NCBI GenBank assembly: GCA_964512105.1
Contig: CAZEGI010000037.1
Coordinates: forward strand, 1 to 7,375
DNA from: CAZEGI01 sp964512105
GTDB lineage: Archaea > Altiarchaeota > Altiarchaeia > IMC4 > CAZEGI01
DNA length: 7,375 nt
Direction: 5' to 3'
Shown: positions 1-5,078 of the stretch, one piece after another
Layout of the letters: the number at the start of each line of letters is the position of its first letter
Position numbering within the stretch: position 1 is the first letter of the stretch
Translations under genes and position numbers: made by a program
Notes under the pieces: model-generated
What the model saw: only the letters and a program-made list of their open reading frames with translations
Databases searched by the model: none
Told to the model about the DNA's origin: nothing

Positions 1-28
1 TAAAAGAAATTACAGGGATACTGAAGGA
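1..28 (+). repeat. Direct repeat, left copy (at least 28 bp)
   Basis: Bases 1-28 match 824-851 exactly, and base 29 is the first mismatch (A versus G). Because the window starts inside the repeat, its true left limit is unknown. The copies are in direct orientation and enclose the MNT and HEPN genes. Confidence 0.9.
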
Positions 29-41
29 AAAACAAGAGGTG

Positions 42-56
42 GAGGAATTTTATAAA
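42..56 (+). promoter_or_regulatory. Putative archaeal promoter (purine-rich BRE + TATA) for the MNT/HEPN pair
   Basis: A purine-rich stretch GAGGAA (42-47) is directly followed by TTTTATAAA (48-56), which resembles an archaeal BRE plus TATA box. Counting about 25 bases from its centre puts transcription initiation near 74-80, at the ATG codons of the MNT gene. The message would then be nearly leaderless, which fits the lack of a good Shine-Dalgarno site there. The placement is inferred from the motif only. Confidence 0.45.
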
Positions 57-73
57 CCATTTTGAGATATGCA

Positions 74-415
74 ATGATGAAAAATAAAACGCAAAAAATA
101 ATAACCAATCTGGCTGAGAGAATCAGGGTGGAGTATAAACCTGAGAAGATTGTTTTATATGGTTCATACGCGTTTGGAAATCCAACAGAAGACAGCGACA
201 TTGATTTGCTTATAGTTAAGAATACTAAGAAGAGGAGAGTTGATAGGTTTGTTGATGTGAAGAGGGTCATTTATGACCGAAAACTCAAGATTCCGGTTTC
301 TCCACTGGTTTTGACACCAAAGGAACTAAAAGAACGTTTGAAAGTGGGGGATGATTTCGTAGCAGACATCATGAAGAGAGGTGAGGTTTTGTATGAGAAA
401 GAGGTTAGTGGATGA
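74..415 (+). CDS. MNT-type minimal nucleotidyltransferase (antitoxin-like partner of HEPN protein)
   Basis: This is a 113-residue protein of the minimal nucleotidyltransferase (DNA polymerase beta-like) family. The family signature is clear: G30-S31 followed by S41-D42-I43-D44, the GSx(n)SDID motif that binds nucleotide and metal. In this family a third acidic residue normally lies in the strand before the 'xxLTPEE' segment; here that position appears to be Ser76 (PVSPLVLTP), so catalytic activity is uncertain. In known MNT/HEPN pairs the MNT protein neutralises the HEPN ribonuclease, in one studied case by AMP transfer to a tyrosine. The gene overlaps the HEPN gene by 23 bases, so the two are surely co-expressed. 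Starts are possible at TTG 62, ATG 74 and ATG 77. I chose 74 because the TATA-like box at 48-56 predicts a transcript beginning near the ATGs. The DNA is AT-rich compared with the right-hand genes. Confidence 0.85.
   Translation: MMKNKTQKIITNLAERIRVEYKPEKIVLYGSYAFGNPTEDSDIDLLIVKNTKKRRVDRFVDVKRVIYDRKLKIPVSPLVLTPKELKERLKVGDDFVADIMKRGEVLYEKEVSG
378..384 (+). promoter_or_regulatory. Shine-Dalgarno site fixing the HEPN start
   Basis: GAGGTGA at 378-384 complements the 3' end of archaeal 16S rRNA and lies 8 bases before ATG 393. This favours ATG 393 over the upstream in-frame GTG at 381, which lies inside the site itself. Confidence 0.65.
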
Positions 416-773
416 GTGGATTGTGAGGGGAGAGCACGATCTTGAAGCTGCAAAACTGATTTTGGATAGAAAAGGACATTATGACACCATTCTGTTTCAT
501 CTGCATCAAGCTGTTGAAAAGTGTTTGAAAGGATATCTTATACAGAGGGGTTGGAAACTGAGAAAGATTCATGATATTGAATCTCTCCTTACTTATGCCA
601 CTGAGTTTGATAAATCATTTGAGGAGTATTTGGATTTGGGCAGGAAGTTGACTGCTTTTTACTATGAAGATCGCTATCCTCCCGGTCCTGTACAGGCATA
701 TTTAGAAGGTGAAGTTGAGAATGCATTAGAGATGTGTGAGAAACTTATTGAGAAAATCCTAAAAGGGACATAA
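393..773 (+). CDS. HEPN-domain protein (toxin-like partner of MNT)
   Basis: This 126-residue, mostly helical protein matches the PF05168-type HEPN pattern. An N-terminal helix with EHDLEAAKLIL (residues 14-24) is followed by a tyrosine/phenylalanine-histidine helix (30-38, ending FHLHQAVEKCLKG) and then the H60-D61-I-E-S-L-L turn. A later RYPP (94-97) also fits these proteins. HEPN toxins of MNT pairs usually cut RNA through an R-x4-6-H motif. I find no such spacing here: the R/H pairs present are RX2H and RX7H. The toxin role is therefore inferred from the partner gene rather than from an active site. It overlaps the MNT gene by 23 bases and stops one base before the next ATG. The start is set by the Shine-Dalgarno site at 378-384; GTG 381 would add four residues. 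Confidence 0.85.
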   Translation: MRKRLVDEWIVRGEHDLEAAKLILDRKGHYDTILFHLHQAVEKCLKGYLIQRGWKLRKIHDIESLLTYATEFDKSFEEYLDLGRKLTAFYYEDRYPPGPVQAYLEGEVENALEMCEKLIEKILKGT

Positions 774-774
774 A

Positions 775-1206
775 ATGCCATCCAAAAAACCTACCAAAAA
801 AACCGGCGATGAGAAGGGCATAGTAAAAGAAATTACAGGGATACTGAAGGAGAAGCGGAAAATAAATGTGGACGACCCGAGGGACGAGATTTACAACAGC
901 ATTCTGGTGCATCTTCGAGGACCGGGGGTTCATGACGAGATGCTTGTGATAGACTGGAACTCGTTGTTTGATAAAAATGCCTGTCCGGTGTGCAAGGAAA
1001 AAATGTATTTGGCGGAAAAAAGATACAAGTGCAACAAGTGTGGTTTTGTTATCACCCAAAAATTATTCGAGAAAGCAAAGAAAAACAACGAGAACGAGAT
1101 AAAGGTAAACGAGAAAAGCAAAGAAATTTACGAAAAACTGAAGAAACAAAAGTTAAGCGAGAAAAAAATCCGGGAGATTTATCAGAAAGCAATGAAGAGA
1201 TTATGA
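775..1206 (+). CDS. Small zinc-ribbon protein with charged helical tail, function unknown
   Basis: This 143-residue protein is not one I recognise. Its centre carries a four-cysteine zinc ribbon, C70-x2-C73-x12-C86-x2-C89 (CPVC ... CNKC), probably a structural zinc site able to bind nucleic acid or protein. Residues 1-30 are Lys-rich and probably flexible. Residues 31-65 look folded (DPRDEIY ... MLVIDWNSLF). Residues 90-143 are highly charged and helical, plausibly a coiled coil. The ATG at 775 is one base after the HEPN stop and has no strong Shine-Dalgarno site, so it may be read by coupling from the HEPN gene. Codons 17-26 are duplicated at the left edge of the window, so this gene's 5' end appears to have existed in two copies around the MNT/HEPN pair. 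A transcription or RNA-binding accessory role is possible but not shown. Confidence 0.75.
   Translation: MPSKKPTKKTGDEKGIVKEITGILKEKRKINVDDPRDEIYNSILVHLRGPGVHDEMLVIDWNSLFDKNACPVCKEKMYLAEKRYKCNKCGFVITQKLFEKAKKNNENEIKVNEKSKEIYEKLKKQKLSEKKIREIYQKAMKRL
824..851 (+). repeat. Direct repeat, right copy (inside the zinc-ribbon gene)
   Basis: This is identical to bases 1-28 and lies in codons 17-26 of the zinc-ribbon gene. It marks the right side of a unit of about 823 bases (repeat start to repeat start) that holds the MNT and HEPN genes. Confidence 0.9.
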
Positions 1207-1223
1207 GGGAACCGGTTTGGACT

Positions 1224-1235
1224 GCGGATATAAAT
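1224..1235 (+). promoter_or_regulatory. TATA-like box, upstream member of a pair
   Basis: GCGGATATAAAT here matches the element at 1304-1314 in 10 of the first 11 bases. If active it would start RNA near 1255-1260, between the two hairpins, giving a leader that contains the 1268-1304 hairpin ahead of the membrane-protein gene. This is a motif-based inference. Confidence 0.25.
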
Positions 1236-1262
1236 AACCGACAGCTAAAGCTGTCGGTTTTT
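1236..1262 (+). terminator. Hairpin plus T-run, terminator-like, after the zinc-ribbon gene
   Basis: AACCGACAGCT (1236-1246) pairs perfectly with AGCTGTCGGTT (1249-1259). With the innermost T-A pair opened, this is a 10-bp stem with a TAAA loop. Five T's at 1258-1262 follow the GC-rich part. It lies 30 bases after the zinc-ribbon stop and before the next operon, where a terminator is expected. T-runs end transcription in many archaea; the hairpin may instead be an RNA stabiliser or a dyad operator. Confidence 0.6.
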
Positions 1263-1267
1263 ATAGA

Positions 1268-1304
1268 CAAAACTGCCGACTGCCCCTTAGAGGAGGCAGT
1301 TTTG
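1268..1304 (+). other. Second inverted repeat / possible leader hairpin or operator
   Basis: CAAAACTGCC (1268-1277) pairs with GGCAGTTTTG (1295-1304) in a 10-bp stem with a 17-base loop. A competing fold pairs ACTGCCCCT (1279-1287) with AGG-A-GGCAGT (1291-1300), with one bulged A. GTCGG at 1253-1257 can also pair with CCGAC at 1276-1280, so this element and the preceding hairpin could be mutually exclusive. It directly abuts the TATA-like box of the downstream operon, so a DNA-level operator is equally possible. Confidence 0.4.
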
Positions 1305-1315
1305 CCGATATAAAG
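1304..1315 (+). promoter_or_regulatory. Putative promoter TATA box of the secretion-like operon
   Basis: GCCGATATAAAG includes TATAAA at 1309-1314. Initiation about 25 bases from its centre would be near 1337, some 8 bases before ATG 1345. No Shine-Dalgarno site precedes that ATG, so a leaderless or very short-leader message is expected. A second A/T box, TTTTATATAT at 1321-1330, is too close to the ATG to serve unless a later start is used. Confidence 0.45.
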
Positions 1316-1344
1316 TATCTTTTTATATATTTAATTGATAACTT

Positions 1345-3192
1345 ATGAACCCGAAAAGCAGGATTCTCGCTCTCGCACTGGTGCTCATTCTTACAACAGT
1401 TTTGGCGACATGCGTTATTGCTCAGGGACCGACGCAAACGCAGAGCGAACTGCTTACGAGGATTGGTAAGGCGCTGAAGGGCCTGATAGAGTGGCAGCTC
1501 AGGATATTCTACTGGATACTGCTGCAGAACCCGAAGATTTTCTGTTTCCCTGAGGAATCCGGATGCCGGGTTACGGCGGGCGTTGATTTTATAATGCCGT
1601 ACTTCACGCAGATTCTCGTGCCTTTTTACATAATCGCGATTCTGTTCACTGGGGTTTACTTCGTGCTTATGTCGAGCTCGCCGGAGGGAAGGGGCAGGTC
1701 GAAGGTGATGCTATTCAAACTTTTGTACAGCATGATTCTGGTGGTGATGGCGCCGATACTTTTCCAGACGCTTCTTGATACATCATCGCTGCTTACGAAC
1801 TGGGTCAACAAGACGTTCAACGTAACGCCCGCCCTGGAACACATGGTGTACAACATGAGCTACGGACAGGCCGCCGCGGTTTTTGTTTTCTCGCTGACCG
1901 CGTTTTGGATTATCATGTACGCTTCGCTAATGGCGCTGTTCAGGTACATACTCGTAATTGTTCTGGCGATAGCGTTTCCGGTGGTTTTGTTCCTGTATTT
2001 CTTTGAGATTACGCGCGGCTACGGAAGGAAGTGGCTGAAACGCATCCTTGTCTGGGTTTATGTTCCTGTCATACAGATGTTGCTGCTGGTTTTCAGCATC
2101 ATGGCAATAACCTCGATGTCCGGGGCGAAGGTCACTATTGACACCAGTTATGGGCGAATTCCCGAAGCGGTTATAAACTGGCTTGCAAACGCGGGCGCTA
2201 ACGTAATCAGCAACTTTCTCGGGCTCATGATTGCGTGCGGTGGATTGTTTCTCGTGGTTCTTGCACCGCTGATATTAGACAGGGCAATCTTGTGGGTAGG
2301 AATAGGGATCACTACTATAGGATACTTAACCAACAGGTCGTGGATTATGGCCACTGGCGAGCTTGTCAGGGGTGGAGGGCCTGCTGCAATAACCACTGCT
2401 GTTGGTAGATACAGGTTCGGGCACGCTATTGAGTCGCACAGGCTGGCGCTGTTTTACGGAATGCACGGACATGCAGGAAGGGTTTTGGGTAGGGAAACTG
2501 CTGGTTTGTCTGAAAGAGCTACTGGTGAGGAGGAAACAGGCGGACCAGTGAGAACGGGTGGAGGTCCTGCTGGCGGTGGTGGGGGCGGGGAAGTTAGTGG
2601 AGGTGGCGGCGGGGTTGCTGCTGAAACACCGAGGGCGAGGGCCGAAGAAACAGGCCTAAGATTGCCGGACGAGTACATAACGCCTGGGAATGTGATTGAT
2701 GAGGTTAGAAGATTAAGGTTGGCAGGAATAACACCGAGAACGATAGAGAACTCACCGAGGTACGAAACCCTGAGACTGGCATGTTTAGCCCATGGTATAA
2801 ATCCCGAAGACCCGGACAGACCCATGTCTTATGGACCCGGAACGATTGGCAGGGCGCTGAAGGTGAGGAGGGATAGCGGTTTGCCTGCCGTGCCAAGTGA
2901 GGAAGAAAACCCCGCGCTTGTAAGGTACATGAGGGGTTTGCCTAAAACGGAACGTACACGGCTGGTTAGCGAGGCGGAGCTTATGAAGGAGGGCGTGTCG
3001 GAGGTAGCGGAAGAGGAGCGTGAAGAATTTACTGCAGCAAAGGCGGAAAGGGACAGAAGATGGGCAGCGATGAAAAAAAGGGAAGGGGAAGTTCCGCCAA
3101 GACGCGCTGAAAAAAAAGTTCCTGAAACCGAGAAAAAAATTCCACAACCAAAAGAGGAGCCGAAAAAACCGAAGAAAACGGATGGTAAATAA
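1345..3192 (+). CDS. VirB6/TrbL-like polytopic membrane protein with signal peptide and long soluble tail
   Basis: This 615-residue protein is probably the channel or scaffold of a type IV secretion/conjugation-like apparatus. It starts with a signal-peptide-like hydrophobic segment (about 6-26, ending CVIAQG). Strong membrane spans follow at about 84-109, 121-144, 175-199, 200-221, 233-256 and 290-328, a layout typical of VirB6/TrbL. Cysteines 67 and 74 lie in the loop before the first span and could form an extracytoplasmic disulfide. From about 345 on it is soluble: a Gly-rich linker (404-423), a folded-looking block (about 438-510) and a highly charged Lys/Glu tail ending in KKPKKTDGK. 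VirB6 family proteins share topology more than sequence, so the assignment rests on topology plus the PrgI-like and VirB4 genes downstream. The stop overlaps the next ATG by one base (TAATG). Its composition is GC-richer than the MNT/HEPN genes. The alternative is an unrelated membrane protein. Confidence 0.75.
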   Translation: MNPKSRILALALVLILTTVLATCVIAQGPTQTQSELLTRIGKALKGLIEWQLRIFYWILLQNPKIFCFPEESGCRVTAGVDFIMPYFTQILVPFYIIAILFTGVYFVLMSSSPEGRGRSKVMLFKLLYSMILVVMAPILFQTLLDTSSLLTNWVNKTFNVTPALEHMVYNMSYGQAAAVFVFSLTAFWIIMYASLMALFRYILVIVLAIAFPVVLFLYFFEITRGYGRKWLKRILVWVYVPVIQMLLLVFSIMAITSMSGAKVTIDTSYGRIPEAVINWLANAGANVISNFLGLMIACGGLFLVVLAPLILDRAILWVGIGITTIGYLTNRSWIMATGELVRGGGPAAITTAVGRYRFGHAIESHRLALFYGMHGHAGRVLGRETAGLSERATGEEETGGPVRTGGGPAGGGGGGEVSGGGGGVAAETPRARAEETGLRLPDEYITPGNVIDEVRRLRLAGITPRTIENSPRYETLRLACLAHGINPEDPDRPMSYGPGTIGRALKVRRDSGLPAVPSEEENPALVRYMRGLPKTERTRLVSEAELMKEGVSEVAEEEREEFTAAKAERDRRWAAMKKREGEVPPRRAEKKVPETEKKIPQPKEEPKKPKKTDGK

Positions 3193-4151
3193 TGGCTGAA
3201 CGAAAACCCGGACTGGCTGGTGTAAGGACGAGCAAAACAGCCGACAGGTTCGCAGAAGAGCTGCGGGAACTGGAGAAGACGAGCAGGAAGGTCGAAGTCA
3301 GAGGCGTACTGGATGAGCGGCTTGCCGAGATGGAAGAACACGAGCATTTAGCGCAAGTCAGAAAAAAAGGTAAGGAAGGATTAAAGGATTTGGGGGATTT
3401 GAGAGCGATACCGCAGGAAAAATTATCCGACGTGCTGGAGCACCTTCAGGATGAGGTGAAAGGGCCGACAACGCTGAGCTCGGTTAAGCCCGACGAAGGA
3501 ATCAAGCTTGTGGATTTGCTTGAAGGCGCAACGGTCATTGATGGCACGGTTTATGTTCAACCGGATAAACTGAAAAAGATTCTGGAGCATGTAGGTGAAG
3601 GCGAAATGAAAAAAACAAAAGTTGTTTTGAGCGGTGAGGGGCCGGAAGGTGAACCCGGAGCAGACACGAGCGTTAAATTCGGGGGCGACGAAAAACGCAG
3701 GATTGCACTGAGTGGTGAAGGGCCGGAAGGTGAACCGGACAGGGGTTCAACTGCGGGGGGCAGAGGAAAGGTTACCAAAACTTCTGGTGGACCAGCAATG
3801 CCGCGGCTTGCAGAAGCGGCGGCACCCGGCACAGGCGGACCAACACCTATACCGCCCGGAGGCGGAGGCCCTCCTCATGTTCCGCCTGGAACCGCGCCGC
3901 CCATATCTGCGGGAGCAATATCGCCAAGTACAACATCGGCAGCACCCGGAGAAGCCGTTACTCCGCTGACGCATTACGAGATGCTGGACAAGAAAAGCCA
4001 GATGGCTGCCGACTGGTGGTATGACGATGTGCTGGTCAGGGCATCGATACTTCTGAGTGGCAGGTACTTCTCTTTTACTAGAAAAGCGGGGTGGGCGAAA
4101 AAGAAAAAGAAGAAGGCCTCGCACGTTGAGAAACTGTTCGGATTTAAATAA
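3192..4151 (+). CDS. Low-complexity, probably disordered protein of the secretion-like operon
   Basis: I recognise no family for this 319-residue protein. Residues 1-90 are charged and helical (many Glu, Lys, Arg, Leu), and 100-135 look like a small folded unit (GIKLVDLLEGATVIDGTVYV then an amphipathic helix). A ten-residue motif, LSGEGPEGEP, appears twice (146-155 and 173-182). Residues 185-260 are rich in Gly, Pro and Ala and probably disordered. The C-terminal part is different: an aromatic, moderately hydrophobic segment (272-296, with DWWYDD and ILLSGRYFSF), six lysines in a row (303-308), and an end in HVEKLFGFK. No signal peptide or clear membrane span is seen. It is translated by one-base overlap with the VirB6-like gene and lies before the PrgI-like gene, so it is likely a structural or linker partner of the same machine. 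The position is certain; the role is unknown. Confidence 0.8.
   Translation: MAERKPGLAGVRTSKTADRFAEELRELEKTSRKVEVRGVLDERLAEMEEHEHLAQVRKKGKEGLKDLGDLRAIPQEKLSDVLEHLQDEVKGPTTLSSVKPDEGIKLVDLLEGATVIDGTVYVQPDKLKKILEHVGEGEMKKTKVVLSGEGPEGEPGADTSVKFGGDEKRRIALSGEGPEGEPDRGSTAGGRGKVTKTSGGPAMPRLAEAAAPGTGGPTPIPPGGGGPPHVPPGTAPPISAGAISPSTTSAAPGEAVTPLTHYEMLDKKSQMAADWWYDDVLVRASILLSGRYFSFTRKAGWAKKKKKKASHVEKLFGFK
3627..3656 (+). repeat. Coding repeat LSGEGPEGEP, copy 1
   Basis: This encodes residues 146-155 of the low-complexity protein. The DNA is close to that of copy 2 at 3708-3737, which suggests a recent tandem duplication of an 81-base unit whose interior has since diverged. Confidence 0.75.
3708..3737 (+). 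repeat. Coding repeat LSGEGPEGEP, copy 2
   Basis: This encodes residues 173-182. The ten-residue peptide is identical to copy 1, with only a few silent base differences. Confidence 0.75.
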
Positions 4152-4169
4152 CGCCTGATAATTAATAAT

Positions 4170-5078
4170 ATGCCGTATGCCATACCAGCGAACGTAAGGT
4201 ACGAGGAGCGCCTGATAGGGCCGTTCAACCTGAAACAGTCGATATACGTAGTGATAGGCGGCGGGATAATACTCTGGGCCTATCTTTTCTCCGGACTTCC
4301 GTTTCTGTATCAGATTATGATAATCCTGGTTACCGGCGGTGTGGTCGTCGGTGTGGTCATGTTCAACCTCGACACCATGGTTGTGGATTACGTCATGTTC
4401 TTTAAGGCCGAGAAGAAAACCTCGTGGATATCCCCGGCCGCAAGAAAACTCATGGACATAAAATCGATAAGGGCAGATGCTGTTTTTCTCGGCGACGGCA
4501 AGGTGCTCGGCTTGTTGAAAATCGTCCCGATAAACTTTGGCGTGCTTTCGGAGCAGGACAGGGACACGGTTATTTACGGTTTCCTTGAATTTTTGAACTC
4601 ACTGAACTTTCCGATACAGATAGTGATGCGGAGCGTGAACCTTGACCTCGAGGATTACCTCAGGCATCTTAAGAGGAGGATAGTGCAGCGTGACGACAAG
4701 ATTGCGCTGGCGTATTACGAACACTTTGCGGAATACGTGAGGAATTACATAAAGGTCAACAAGATTAACGACCGTTTGTTTTATATCGTTGTTCCGGCGG
4801 AAAAGAAACCAACGGTGAAGGCAACGCTCGAGAACCTGGATGGGAGATGCGAGACGGTTGTTCAGACGCTCGCGCTGTCGGGAATAGTTGCAGAGCGCAT
4901 GAACACGAAGCAGTTGATAAATCTTTACTCAAGTTATTTCACGGAAACGTTCGAGATTCTGGACACGTACGTAAGCCCAATAACCATTTACAAAAAAATG
5001 TGGCACGAGGCCCCGAAGCATCCTGCGGATTACGAGGAGGTTCTTGAAGAAAAACTGAAGGGGAAGGGTGAGGTTTGA
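4170..5078 (+). CDS. PrgI-like membrane protein with a VirB4/TraC N-terminal-like domain
   Basis: This is a 302-residue protein. Residues 4-22 (IPANVRYEERLIGPFNLKQ) followed by two membrane spans (about 24-42 and 45-66) are typical of the PrgI family, the small membrane partner of VirB4 in type IV secretion and conjugation systems. After the spans, residues 100-265 resemble the opening part of the TraC/VirB4 N-terminal domain: an IRADAVFLGDGKVLGLLKI strand pair, then INFGVLSEQDRD, then FLEFLNSLNFPIQIVMRS and a long helix. The neighbouring ATPase reaches Walker A unusually early (residue 266), as if this N-terminal part had been moved here. The gene starts 18 bases after the previous stop with no obvious Shine-Dalgarno site. 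Its stop overlaps the VirB4 ATG by one base (TGATG). It probably anchors the ATPase to the membrane. The PrgI call is firm; the VirB4-like label for the rest is good but rests on pattern recognition. Confidence 0.8.
   Translation: MPYAIPANVRYEERLIGPFNLKQSIYVVIGGGIILWAYLFSGLPFLYQIMIILVTGGVVVGVVMFNLDTMVVDYVMFFKAEKKTSWISPAARKLMDIKSIRADAVFLGDGKVLGLLKIVPINFGVLSEQDRDTVIYGFLEFLNSLNFPIQIVMRSVNLDLEDYLRHLKRRIVQRDDKIALAYYEHFAEYVRNYIKVNKINDRLFYIVVPAEKKPTVKATLENLDGRCETVVQTLALSGIVAERMNTKQLINLYSSYFTETFEILDTYVSPITIYKKMWHEAPKHPADYEEVLEEKLKGKGEV
5067..5071 (+). promoter_or_regulatory. Shine-Dalgarno site fixing the VirB4 start
   Basis: GGTGA at 5067-5071 (within GGGTGAGG) lies 6 bases before ATG 5078. This favours ATG 5078 over the in-frame TTG at 5075. 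The ATG overlaps the upstream TGA by one base, so re-initiation is also likely. Confidence 0.65.

Larger units (their letters stand above)
1..65 (+). pseudogene. Truncated duplicate of the zinc-ribbon gene 5' region (open at left edge)
   Basis: Read from base 3, this stretch encodes KEITGILKEK followed by a short unrelated tail ending at TGA 63-65. The same peptide, in the same reading frame, occupies residues 18-27 of the intact zinc-ribbon protein encoded at 775-1206. The two DNA copies are identical over 28 bases and then diverge. What is seen is therefore the end of a cut-short copy of that gene; its start lies to the left of the window. My inference is that the copy is a broken remnant made when the MNT/HEPN module arrived or was duplicated. 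It could instead be the end of a short real gene with a related N-terminus. The stop overlaps a possible TTG start for the next gene (TTGA). Confidence 0.55.

Noticed and set aside
62..73. TTG 62 as start of the MNT gene
   Set aside because: It overlaps the upstream stop (TTGA), which would suit coupling, but the nearest GGAGG (41-45) is 16 bases away, too far. The TATA-like box points to the ATGs at 74/77. It remains possible.
990..1313. Plus-strand open frame overlapping the zinc-ribbon gene and running through the first hairpin
   Set aside because: It is a frame-shifted reading of the Lys/Glu-rich zinc-ribbon gene and crosses a terminator-like hairpin; its product has no family features.
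2556..2614. G-quadruplex in the Gly-rich coding region
   Set aside because: There are several G-runs, but the pattern is explained by GGN glycine codons and the third-tier runs are unevenly spaced; there is no sign of a regulatory role.
2454..2825. Minus-strand frame with a polyproline stretch opposite the VirB6-like tail
   Set aside because: The prolines are the complement of the Gly-rich linker codons; there is no start signal and a real gene lies on the other strand.
3712..4124. Plus and minus frames inside the low-complexity gene
   Set aside because: They are shadows of a GC-rich, repeat-containing coding stretch. The +1 neighbour frame is Arg/Gln-rich, as expected for an out-of-frame read.
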